NCBI GenBank assembly: GCA_016793725.1
Contig: JAEUJP010000846.1
Span: 1-41,855, forward strand
Reading direction: 5' to 3'
DNA: 41,855 bases
DNA from: Myxococcaceae bacterium
GTDB lineage: Bacteria > Myxococcota > Myxococcia > Myxococcales > Myxococcaceae
Below are positions 26,781 through 35,306 of the stretch, piece after piece. Each line of letters begins with the position of its first letter. Within the stretch, counting starts at the first letter, position 1. The notes beneath the pieces are model-generated. The model was not told the DNA's origin and searched no databases. It was given only the letters and a program-made list of their open reading frames with translations. Both the position numbers and the translations under genes were made by a program.

Positions 26781-27761
26781 TCACGCGGCCGTCGCCACCG
26801 ACACGAAGTCGAGCTGCGGGTTGAACTCCTGGAGCTGGGCGAGCGACATCGCCACCACCTCACCGTTCGCGAGCGGGTCGGCGACCAGGTACAGCTGCCC
26901 CTGTCGGCCGAGCACCGCAACCATGTGGTTGAGGCCCTCCGGGTTGTAGCCCCCGGGAAAGTTGTCGACCCATCGGGAGGCGATTTCACCGTAGAGCACC
27001 ACCGGCTCGCCGCTCGCGAGCGAAGCGTTCAGGGCGTCGACGCCGAGCCGCTGCACGCCGCCGGTCTTCGTGCGCCGCGCGCCGCCCGCCACGCTGCTGA
27101 GCCACGTCTCTTCGTCGCTCGCCGAGAGCTGTGGCACCGTGAGGCCGTTGTCGAGCGTGACCTGCTCGATGCGCAGGTCGGTGGCGCCCGGCTGCGAGTG
27201 CATCAGCGCCCGCGCGTAGTCGATCTGCTGCTGCGGCTCCATGCCCGAAGGCAGCTGCCCCGCCGCCGCCAGCGCCATCGCCAGGCTCGCCGGCCCGCAG
27301 TCTTTGCTCTTCGAGACCTGCGCGATGGCGAACTGCGCCGCCTCTTCGACCGTGTCGGGCAGCTGGAGCCGCGAGCGCGGCGCATCGACCAGCTCGCTCA
27401 GCACCAGGCCCGCCCGCCCGGTCTCGACGGCGAGCGGGTCGATGTGCAGCTGCGCGCACAGCTCGTAGAGGGTCGGGCCGTGGCGGCCTGCGTAGACGAC
27501 CAGGTCCTGCCCCGTCACGACCTCGGGGTGCGCCGCGAGAAAGGCCGCCAGCTCGGGCCGCGCTGCCGCTCCCGGTTCCGTCTGCGGCTGTGTCTGCTCG
27601 ACGTACGTCGTGCCCGTGAGGTTCAGCGCCGGCTCGCGCCCCACATCGGCCTCGAAGGTGCTCGAGCCCGGGTCGAAGAGGGGCTCGTCACCACCTGCTT
27701 CTTCGACGGGGTTCGAGAGCGACGCTGCGGCGAAGCGAGGGCCAGCGATGCGAGCGACCAT
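26781..27761 (-). CDS. C39-like (papain-fold) peptidase-like protein
   Basis: 326 residues, no signal peptide seen. An N-terminal region of 140 residues includes a small helical domain (about 65-130). The C-terminal part has a C39-like triad: Cys155 in KDCGPASLAMAL, His279 in EGLNHMVAVLG, Asp295 in YLVADPLANG. In ABC exporters this fold trims leader peptides, but no transporter is fused here; stand-alone relatives include peptidases and inactive binding domains. Same strand as the upstream unknown gene (36 bp gap), IIB and IIA. A myxobacterial pattern of N-terminal disordered residues plus C39 domain is often seen in secreted proteins lacking Sec signals; the secretion route is unknown. Confidence 0.82.
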   Translation of the reverse strand: MVARIAGPRFAAASLSNPVEEAGGDEPLFDPGSSTFEADVGREPALNLTGTTYVEQTQPQTEPGAAARPELAAFLAAHPEVVTGQDLVVYAGRHGPTLYELCAQLHIDPLAVETGRAGLVLSELVDAPRSRLQLPDTVEEAAQFAIAQVSKSKDCGPASLAMALAAAGQLPSGMEPQQQIDYARALMHSQPGATDLRIEQVTLDNGLTVPQLSASDEETWLSSVAGGARRTKTGGVQRLGVDALNASLASGEPVVLYGEIASRWVDNFPGGYNPEGLNHMVAVLGRQGQLYLVADPLANGEVVAMSLAQLQEFNPQLDFVSVATAA

Positions 27762-27797
27762 GCCCCGCTGACGAGGCCTCTCGCCGTTCGTCGCGTT

Positions 27798-28883
27798 TCA
27801 GCCGCCCCAGGTCATCGAAGCGACCGCGGCGTCGAGCTCGGCGTCGACCTCGGCGGCCGTCTGCCAGACCGGGCGTGACAGCGTCACGGCGACCACACCC
27901 TTGCCGCGCTTGAGCCACCGCGCGTGCGACAGCGCCGCGCCCCCGCCGTGTTTGCCGGCGAACGTGACCTTGAGCACCTCGTCGCCGCCGCCCGCCTTGG
28001 GCGCGGGGCTCACCTCGAGCTTCTCGGTCGTGACGCCCTGCTTTTCCCACGAGGCGTAGAAGGCGCGCACGCGCGCCTCGAGCGGGCCGTCGAGCGCCTG
28101 GCCGATGACCTCGAACAGCTGCGGGTCGGCGAGCAGGGTGTGGAAGACGCGCGTGAACGTGGTGTGCCCGCCCGGCGAAGGCATCACGCCCGCCGGCATG
28201 CGCCCGAACCGCGGCGGTGCGGTCACCGTCACGCCGAGCAGCTCGAGGTGCTCTTTCGCCGGCGTCGGCGCGGCGGGCGCCGTCACCTTCAGCGCGCCGG
28301 TGAGCGCGGCGAGCGTCGCGCGCGCGCGGCTCAGGCAGTGGGCGGGGAACTTCGCGTCGAGCGCCGGGTCGTCGACCTTCGTCATGAAGTCGGGGCCGCG
28401 CTGCTTGTTCGAGGCGAGGTAGACGATGCTCTCTCGCGCGCCGGTCGAGGGGTCGCGCGCCGTGACCGAGAGCTCGACGGTGCCGGCCGCGACGGGCATC
28501 AGCACGCGCGCGGTGACGAGCTCCGAGGCGGCTGCGTACTCTTCGCGGCTCACGAGCTGAACGCCGAGCGGGGTCTTCTCGAACGAGCTCAGCGCGCTGA
28601 AGCCCGGCTGGCGCGTCATGGGCTGGTCGTCTTTCTGCGGCTTGCTCGCCCACACCTGCTCGAACGCCGAGCGCGTCGAGCGCTCGACGCCGGCGCGGTA
28701 GAGGTCGAGCGGCTCGAGCACCAGCCGCCACGGCAGCGCCACGGCTTCGACCACACACGCGCGGTCGTCGGCGCTGAGCACGAGGCGGCCGGCGGTGTCG
28801 GCCAGCGCGGGCCACTTCTCGGGGAAGGTGAGCGAGACGCCGCTGCTGCCGTCGGCGAGCGCGCTGCGCAGAGACTTTTTCAT
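27798..28883 (-). CDS. Hypothetical protein in PTS gene cluster
   Basis: 361 residues, no signal or membrane segment. The N-terminal 60 residues (SGVSLTFPEKWPALADTAG, then a short strand-rich stretch) and the C-terminal 100 residues (ending AAVASMTWGG) resemble small alpha/beta sandwich modules of the kind found in proteins that handle exported polypeptides, but I cannot assign a family. Lies 18 bp downstream of IIB and 36 bp upstream of the C39-like gene, so it is likely in that unit. Confidence 0.78.
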   Translation of the reverse strand: MKKSLRSALADGSSGVSLTFPEKWPALADTAGRLVLSADDRACVVEAVALPWRLVLEPLDLYRAGVERSTRSAFEQVWASKPQKDDQPMTRQPGFSALSSFEKTPLGVQLVSREEYAAASELVTARVLMPVAAGTVELSVTARDPSTGARESIVYLASNKQRGPDFMTKVDDPALDAKFPAHCLSRARATLAALTGALKVTAPAAPTPAKEHLELLGVTVTAPPRFGRMPAGVMPSPGGHTTFTRVFHTLLADPQLFEVIGQALDGPLEARVRAFYASWEKQGVTTEKLEVSPAPKAGGGDEVLKVTFAGKHGGGAALSHARWLKRGKGVVAVTLSRPVWQTAAEVDAELDAAVASMTWGG

Positions 28884-28901
28884 GCGCGACGGTATAGCCC
28901 G

Positions 28902-29354
28902 TCAGCGCAGGGCCTGCGCCGGCTCGTTCGGCACGGCCTGAATGCTGACGGCGAGGCCGTCGCGACTCAGGTCGAGCAGCTGCTGCTTCTCGGCGTCGGT
29001 GAGAAACACGCTGCGGCTGACGGCGAGGCGCTCGGGGCCGGCGTGCACATTGCCGAGGTTGAGCGGGCCGCTGAGGCCGCGCGCGTAGGCGCGAACGGCG
29101 GCGTCGACGTCGCGCAGCAGCACCAGCGTGCGCGGCCCGTCGTTCTGCAGCTTGCGGTACGGCACGTCGTCGATGCGCGAGACCAGCACGTCGACGTCGG
29201 GCGGCACCGCGAGGCTCATGGCGGCGCGCGCGAGCGGGTCTGAGACCGTGGCGTCGTCGGCGACGACGATGCGCTGAATCTTCAGGTGCGGGAGCCAGCC
29301 TTCGATCACCTGGCCGTGAATGAGCCGGCTATCGATGCGGATGAACGAAATCAC
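28902..29354 (-). CDS. PTS mannose-family component IIB
   Basis: 150 residues. The phospho-acceptor His13 sits in the family motif RIDSRLIHGQVIEGW; the remainder (DDATVSDPLARAAMSLAVPP, LVLLRDVDAAV, LNLGNVHAGP) follows the IIB fold. It takes phosphate from IIA and passes it to sugar bound by IIC/IID. There is a 94-bp gap to IIA, larger than other junctions here. Confidence 0.95.
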   Translation of the reverse strand: MISFIRIDSRLIHGQVIEGWLPHLKIQRIVVADDATVSDPLARAAMSLAVPPDVDVLVSRIDDVPYRKLQNDGPRTLVLLRDVDAAVRAYARGLSGPLNLGNVHAGPERLAVSRSVFLTDAEKQQLLDLSRDGLAVSIQAVPNEPAQALR

Positions 29355-29448
29355 AGCGGGGAGACACTCCTGTACGACGGTCCGGTTCCGGCTCTAGCGC
29401 CGACGGTCGGGCATGTCGAGTGACGCAGCCCGAGGCGTGAAACCCGTC

Positions 29449-29871
29449 TCAGTGCGCCGGAGCGCGCAGCGCATCGCGCAGCAGCTGCGACGCCAGCGTG
29501 ATGTTGCGCTGCCCGTACTGCACGAGCGCCTGCGCCAGCGCGTTCACCGAGTGGCCCTCGTGGCGCAGCGACGCCGCCTTGATGACCATCGGCAGGTTCA
29601 CGCCGCACACGACCTCGAGGTTCTGCTTCTGGCACAGCGCCATCGACTCGCGGCACGGCGAGCCCCCGAACAGGTCGGCCAGCACCAGCACGCCGTCGCC
29701 CTGGTCGACGCGGTGCACGGCCTCTGAGATGCGCTCACGCAGCGCCTCGGCCGAAGAGCCGGGCTCGACCGAGCACGACGTCACCGTCTGCAGCGGGCCC
29801 ACGATCTGCTCGGCCGTCGCGAGCATCTCATGCGCGAGCCTGCCGTGGGTGGCGACGACGAGACCGATCAT
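29449..29871 (-). CDS. PTS mannose-family component IIA
   Basis: 140 residues. Active-site His9 is in MIGLVVATHG; the core shows the family motifs LVLADLFGGSPCRE and VVCGVNLPM. It receives phosphate from HPr. First gene of the minus-strand unit and divergent from the selenoprotein gene (77 bp between starts). Confidence 0.95.
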   Translation of the reverse strand: MIGLVVATHGRLAHEMLATAEQIVGPLQTVTSCSVEPGSSAEALRERISEAVHRVDQGDGVLVLADLFGGSPCRESMALCQKQNLEVVCGVNLPMVIKAASLRHEGHSVNALAQALVQYGQRNITLASQLLRDALRAPAH

Positions 29872-29948
29872 ACTGGCCGTCGAGTATCGCCGCTCACGCC
29901 GCCGCGCAACAGGTGCACATGTGACCCCGCCGCGTTAGACACCCGGCC

Positions 29949-30575
29949 ATGGCTCTGCTGCTCCGCGCCTGGGCAGACTACGTCTGACCCTGGTGCTACG
30001 TCGGCCAGGTCGTGGCCGAACAATTCGCGAAGAACTTCGGCGTGCCCGTCGATTGGCAGCCGTATCTCTTGCGGCCCGACGCCCCCCGCGAGGGCTGGGC
30101 ACTGCCCGACCGCATCAAGGCGATGAAAAATCGCCCCGACAACCCGCTCAACGCCCGCGCGAAGCAGCTCGGCCTCACCCTCGTCGAGCGGGAGTGGATT
30201 CCGAACTCCCGCCGCGCCCTCGCCGCCAACGAGCACATTCGCAAGCAGGGCCTCGAGGCGCTCCACGCCTACCACTCGGCCGTCAACGTCCGCTACTGGT
30301 CGAAGGGCGAAGACCTGTCGCAGCTCGACGTGCTCGAGGGCGCCGCGAAAGACGCGGGCCTCGACACCCGCGGCCTGCGCGAAGCGGTCGAGAACGACAC
30401 CTTCGAGCAGACCATCGACGACAGCATCGCGAAGGCCCACGCGATGGGCATTCACGCCGTGCCCACCTACGTCTTCTTCGACGGCGAGAAGCCCATCGGT
30501 GCCATTCAGGGCGCGCAGGAATATGCCGTCTTCGAGCGCGCCGCCGCGCAGCTGGGCCTGAAGAAGCACTCGTGA
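29949..30575 (+). CDS. DsbA/FrnE-like thiol oxidoreductase, probable selenoprotein (UPWC)
   Basis: A 208-residue protein if UGA at 29985-29987 is read as selenocysteine: the N-terminus is MALLLRAWADYVUPWCYVG, with Sec13 replacing the first Cys of the CPWC active site of FrnE-type DsbA proteins. The frame stays open and family-like on both sides: strand LLLRAWADYV before, YVGQVVAEQFAKNFG after, then the helical insert and the cis-proline loop GIHAVPTYVFF (Pro172) that packs on the active site. The reading frame from GTG 30012 alone would lose the first strand and catalytic motif. A stem-loop fitting a bacterial SECIS lies just after the UGA. The family catalyses disulfide exchange or isomerisation; no signal peptide, so cytoplasmic. 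Convergent with the DUF1508 gene. Confidence 0.88.
30001..30019 (+). promoter_or_regulatory. Putative bacterial SECIS stem-loop
   Basis: Perfect 7-bp stem UCGGCCA/UGGCCGA closing the five-base loop GGUCG; it starts 14 nt after the UGA codon. Bacterial SECIS hairpins lie in the coding region right after UGA and show a G-U in the apical loop that SelB contacts (E. coli fdhF loop has GGUC). Here the first loop G is 24 bases from the U of UGA, similar to E. coli. It is still translated in the same frame. Confidence 0.75.
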
Positions 30576-30597
30576 TGCGCGGGGTCTGAAAACACTT

Positions 30598-30631
30598 CGG
30601 CCGCCGAACCCTCGAGAGGGCGCGGCGGCCG
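30598..30631. terminator. Bidirectional terminator between convergent genes
   Basis: Arms CGGCCGCCG (30598-30606) and CGGCGGCCG (30623-30631) enclose a second inner hairpin CCCTC-GA-GAGGG. It lies 22 bp past the selenoprotein stop and 26 bp past the DUF1508 stop. On the minus strand it is followed by GUGUUUUC, so it best serves the lipoprotein transcript. Confidence 0.75.
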
Positions 30632-30657
30632 GGTGCGAAACTCCCCCTTCTGTTCGC

Positions 30658-31452
30658 TCAGCGAGCCAGCTGGCTCGACAGCAGCTCGACGCAGCCGGCA
30701 ACCGCGCGGGTCGCGTTCGACTTGGTCGAGTAGGTCTCGCTGCGGGCGATGGTCGCGCCGTTCGCCGCCTTCAGCACGAAGTAGTACTGGCCGTCGGCCG
30801 CGGGGAGCACCGTGTAGCGCGACGCGATGGCGCCGTTCGTGTTCACCGAGACCACGCCGTTCAGCGCCGACGTGCGCGTCGTGTACGCCTGCGACTGCAG
30901 CACAATCTCACCGTTCAGCGCGCGCGCGTGGAAGTAGTACTTCGAGTCGAGGCCCTTGAAGACTTCGAACTTCGCGTTGCCCGTCACCGCCACACCCTGC
31001 GCCACCGTCTGCTTCACCACCGTCGCCACCGTCGCCATCGCGCGCGTCGCGTTCGACTGCGACACGTACATCTCGCTCGCCGCCAGAATTTCGCCGTTCG
31101 CCGCCGAGATGACCACGAAGTACCACGAGCCATCGCTCGCCTCGCGCAGCGAGAACTTGCTCGCGTCGGTGCCGTTCGCCTTCAGCGACTCGATGCCCGA
31201 CAGCGCGCTCGCCTGCGTCGCGTACCCCTGCGACTGCAGCACCTTCTCGCCGTTGCCCGCGAGCAGGTGGAAGTACGTCTTGCCGTCCTTGCCCGTGAAC
31301 GTCTCGAACTTGCCCTTCGTGCTCAGCGCCTCGTCGTTCACCTGGTAGTCGGCGTCGGTCTCAGGCGACGTCTCGAGCGCAGCGTCATCGACGCCGCAGG
31401 CGGTGAGCGAGAGGGCGAAAGCGGCAACGAGGGTCTTCGTGAAGGAGTTCAT
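30658..31452 (-). CDS. Lipoprotein with four DUF1508/YegP repeats
   Basis: 264 residues. ATG 31452 is chosen because it starts the lipoprotein signal (LSLTACG, Cys19); in-frame ATGs upstream add residues with no signal. After an acidic linker, four 40-45 residue repeats cover the rest, each with the family pattern of a YFxL strand, NGExVxxSQxY and a Ser/Ala-rich helix: FHLLAGNGEKVLQSQGY, FVVISAANGEILAASEMY, FHARALNGEIVLQSQAY and FVLKAANGATIARSETY. Repeats 1 and 3 resemble each other, as do 2 and 4, so the gene grew by doubling a pair. The function of DUF1508 is poorly defined. Divergent from the GAF activator. Confidence 0.9.
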   Translation of the reverse strand: MNSFTKTLVAAFALSLTACGVDDAALETSPETDADYQVNDEALSTKGKFETFTGKDGKTYFHLLAGNGEKVLQSQGYATQASALSGIESLKANGTDASKFSLREASDGSWYFVVISAANGEILAASEMYVSQSNATRAMATVATVVKQTVAQGVAVTGNAKFEVFKGLDSKYYFHARALNGEIVLQSQAYTTRTSALNGVVSVNTNGAIASRYTVLPAADGQYYFVLKAANGATIARSETYSTKSNATRAVAGCVELLSSQLAR

Positions 31453-31465
31453 GCCGGGACCCATG

Positions 31466-31481
31466 AGCACTCGCCGTGCCA
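31466..31481 (-). promoter_or_regulatory. Sigma-54-like -24/-12 site upstream of the DUF1508 lipoprotein
   Basis: Minus-strand TGGCACGGCGAGTGCT matches the sigma-54 consensus TGGCACG-N4-TTGCW with GG and GC correctly 10 bases apart and one mismatch in the -12 box. It would place the transcript start near 31455, only about three bases before the chosen ATG, which is hard to reconcile with normal translation; a leaderless message or chance match are both possible. Confidence 0.35.
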
Positions 31482-31522
31482 CACCCGCCCACACTCGTTT
31501 CCAAGGAGTTACAGGGTGTCGT

Positions 31523-31543
31523 GTTGCGTTAGATGCAACTAAC
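31523..31543. promoter_or_regulatory. Two interleaved inverted repeats in the divergent spacer
   Basis: GTTGC (31523-31527) pairs with GCAAC (31535-31539), and GTTAG (31528-31532) pairs with CTAAC (31539-31543). They lie just before the GAF activator start and about 45-75 bases upstream of the sigma-54-like site serving the other direction, a typical place for an activator-binding site. Confidence 0.4.
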
Positions 31544-31550
31544 GATTTAA

Positions 31551-33062
<1,512 letters not shown>

Positions 33063-33120
33063 TCGCGCGAAGTGAGAAACGCGCGGTCCGTGATGGAACA
33101 GGGGCAAGCGGCCCCGCGGG

Positions 33121-33514
33121 AAGCCCCGAGGCGGAGTGCCTTGGAGGGGTGGTGACCGGGTGACCCGGTCACCGGGGGTGAATCACCGCCGGCCGCGGAA
33201 GCCCCGAGGCAGAGTGCCTTCGAGGGGTGGTGACCGGGTGACCCGGTCACTGGGGGTGAATCACCGCCGGCCGCGGGAAGCCCCGAGGCGGAGTGCCTTG
33301 GAGGGGTGGTGACCGGGTGACCCGGTCACCGGGGGTGAATGACCGCCGGCCGCGGGAAGCCCCGAGGCGGAGTGCCTTCGAGGGGCGGTGACCGGGTGAC
33401 CCGGTCACCGGGGGTGAATGACCGCCGGACGCGGGAAGCCCCGAGGCGGAGTGGCTTCGAGGGGCGGTGACCGGGTGACCCGGTGACCGGGTCACCAGGG
33501 GTTGAAGGGTCCCC
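33121..33514. repeat. Five tandem ~79-bp units with perfect internal palindromes
   Basis: Units start at 33121, 33199, 33278, 33357 and 33436 (78, 79, 79, 79 bp and a degenerate last copy), each opening with AAGCCCCGAGGC. Copies 1, 3 and 4 contain intact 10-bp arms GGTGACCGGG and CCCGGTCACC around TGA; copy 2 has one change and copy 5 is rearranged. The array fills the gap between the GAF activator and the DUF4419 gene; no gene is seen between 33063 and 33576. Confidence 0.92.
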
Positions 33515-33576
33515 GGCCGGGTCGCCACGAGACTTCTCGGCCGTCGAGAAGCGCCGGCGCCGGTAGACTCCCTCGC

Positions 33577-34984
33577 ATGGGCATCACGTTCAGCGTCGAC
33601 GATGTGGAGCCCGCGAACGCCCCGCTGCCGGTGCCGCGCGAGCCTCTGCTCGACCGAATCGGTGGCGCCGTCATCGCGCGCTCGCCCGAAGTATGGCCGC
33701 TGGTCGAGAGCTCCGACCAGAACGGCCTCGTCGCCACGATTCACCGCGCGCACGCCGAGCACCGGCCGCTCCTGCTCACTCCCGACGCCATCTGGCTCAC
33801 CCTCGCCCAGGGCTTCGCGATTCACGTGACCGAAAACGCCGAGGCTCTGCGCCATCGCTTCGTGCGCCACGACGGCCGCAAGACGCTCTTTGCCGAAGGC
33901 GCCGACTGGCAGTCGAGCTTCGACGCGTTCGCGGCCGCGCTCGGCGAAGAGCTCGGGCCCGGCCTCGTCAACCTCATCACGTGCAGCTTCAGCACCACCA
34001 CGCCCGTCGAGCGTGTCGCCAGCCAGGTCGTGCTGATGGACACGTTTCAGAAGTACTTCGACTACGACCTCTACGGCGTCCTGCGGCTTTCCCCGCATCA
34101 CGCTCGAAGGCACCGCCGCCGACTGGGAGGACATTCGTCGCCGCATCGACGTGCTCGCCGAGTACGACCTCGAGTGGTGGGCTCGGTACCTGCGGCCGCT
34201 CGCCGACCAGTGGGTCGCCACCGCGCGCGGCAACCCCGACCGGACTTTCTGGAGCGGCCTCTACAAGACGAAGGACGCCTACGCGGCGAAGCTCGTCAGC
34301 GGCTGGGTGCTGAAGCTGTTCCCGTACCTCGGCGAGGCCAGCGAGCGCCGACGCTCACAATTCGAAGACGTACCCACCAGCGTCTTCCCCGGTGGCCTCT
34401 CTCGCGTGCCGATTCGGTACCGCGAGGGCGACGCCGAACGTCTGCTCACCGCTATCGCGGGCATCGTCGGCGTCGGTCAGTCGCCGACGGGCCTCGAGCT
34501 GCGACCCGAGATGGGGTGGGCGATTCGTGAGGACCCCGTCGTCGAGCTGCTCGAGAAGCTGCGAGCGAAACACGACCTGCCAAAGGGCCGGTGGAAGGCG
34601 TGGCCTCGCATGCCTCCGATGCCGGCGCTGCTGCAGCAGCTCTACGACGTCATGGGCGGCGGGCCGCTCTTCGGCGGGGCGCTCGTTCTCACCGCCCCCG
34701 ACGCCGTCAACTACCCCCTGAGGTCGCCAGACGACGACGGCATTCTCGAGGTGGTCGCACACGGCGCGAAGTTCGCCACACTTCGCGACGGCTCGTTTCT
34801 CGTCGTGACGCCGGTGCACCAACGGGCGAAACCCACGCAGTGGCTCGTCGTGCACGGCAGCGCCGCCGACCCCGAGAAGTGGCCGGTGCTCGCGATGTCA
34901 TTGCTCGAGCTGCTGCAGCGCCTCGCGCACGACGACACGTTCGACCCCGCGGGTCGCTACGGCGTCTTCGGCGACTACGACTGA
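33577..34984 (+). pseudogene. DUF4419-family gene interrupted by a +1 frameshift
   Basis: ATG 33577 opens a frame that matches DUF4419 proteins for about 168 codons (LLLTPDAIWLTLAQGFAIHV, FSTTTPVERVASQVVLMDTF, YDLYGV). At 34081 one base must be skipped: GTC-C-TGC. After that the next frame continues the family sequence without a gap (CGFPRITLEGTAADWEDIRRR, then EYDLEWWARYLRPLADQW, GWVLKLFPYL) to the stop at 34984. Joined, the protein would be about 468 residues. The function of DUF4419 is unknown. Either a recent frameshift mutation, a sequencing error, or (less likely) recoding. The remainder is not decayed, so the event is recent or artefactual. Confidence 0.85.
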
Positions 34985-34994
34985 TCAGTCGTAG
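34975..34994. repeat. 20-bp perfect palindrome spanning two convergent stop codons
   Basis: CTACGACTGATCAGTCGTAG is its own reverse complement. Both stops (TGA on each strand) lie at its centre with no base between, so both the DUF4419 frame and the minus-strand small protein end in Tyr-Asp-stop. Confidence 0.9.
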
Positions 34995-35206
34995 GAGCCG
35001 CTGAGCACCACGGGCTTGTGCGTGCGCTTTCCCGTCGCCTGGCCCGACGCTTCAGCCGACGTCTGACCGGCCAGCGCCGGCGCCGCCGTAAACGAGTCGC
35101 CCGCCCGCTGGAGCTCGGCGCGGTGAATCACCATCGGCTTGTGCATTCGCTGGCCGGTGGGAAGACCCGAGGCGGCAGCAGGCGGCGGCTTCGCAAGAAC
35201 GTTCAT
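34985..35206 (-). CDS. Small protein with duplicated SGxxTGxRxHKPxV motif
   Basis: 73 residues from ATG 35206 (an ATG at 35269 would add 21 residues). Two copies of one motif make up most of it: SGLPTGQRMHKPMVI at residues 14-28 and SGQATGKRTHKPVVL near the C-terminus, joined by an Ala/Gly-rich linker. The motif resembles a loop segment of type VI secretion tube (Hcp) proteins as I remember them; the rest of Hcp is absent. It may be an Hcp-derived fragment, a tag, or an unrelated small protein. No signal peptide. Low confidence in function, moderate in being a gene. Confidence 0.5.
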   Translation of the reverse strand: MNVLAKPPPAAASGLPTGQRMHKPMVIHRAELQRAGDSFTAAPALAGQTSAEASGQATGKRTHKPVVLSGSYD

Positions 35207-35306
35207 TGAGCCGAGTTCTCGCCAGCGTGCGCGAAACGTCGCGACCACGGGCGAGACGTCAGTCATCACGCGGGCATGCCGAAGTGCGTGTGACCGACGC
35301 GGTCAC

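Noticed and set aside
30012..30575. A shorter DsbA-like protein starting at GTG 30012
   Set aside because: It lacks the first strand and the whole active-site motif; the frame upstream through UGA carries them. Kept only as the fallback if UGA is a true stop.
31516..31542. Eight-codon leader peptide before the GAF activator (AAGGAG then GTG)
   Set aside because: Too short and without attenuator structure; the same bases form the dyads reported above.
34075..34100. Programmed frameshifting in the DUF4419 gene
   Set aside because: TTTCCCC is present but out of register for a -1 slip, and the needed shift is +1. A one-base insertion is simpler.
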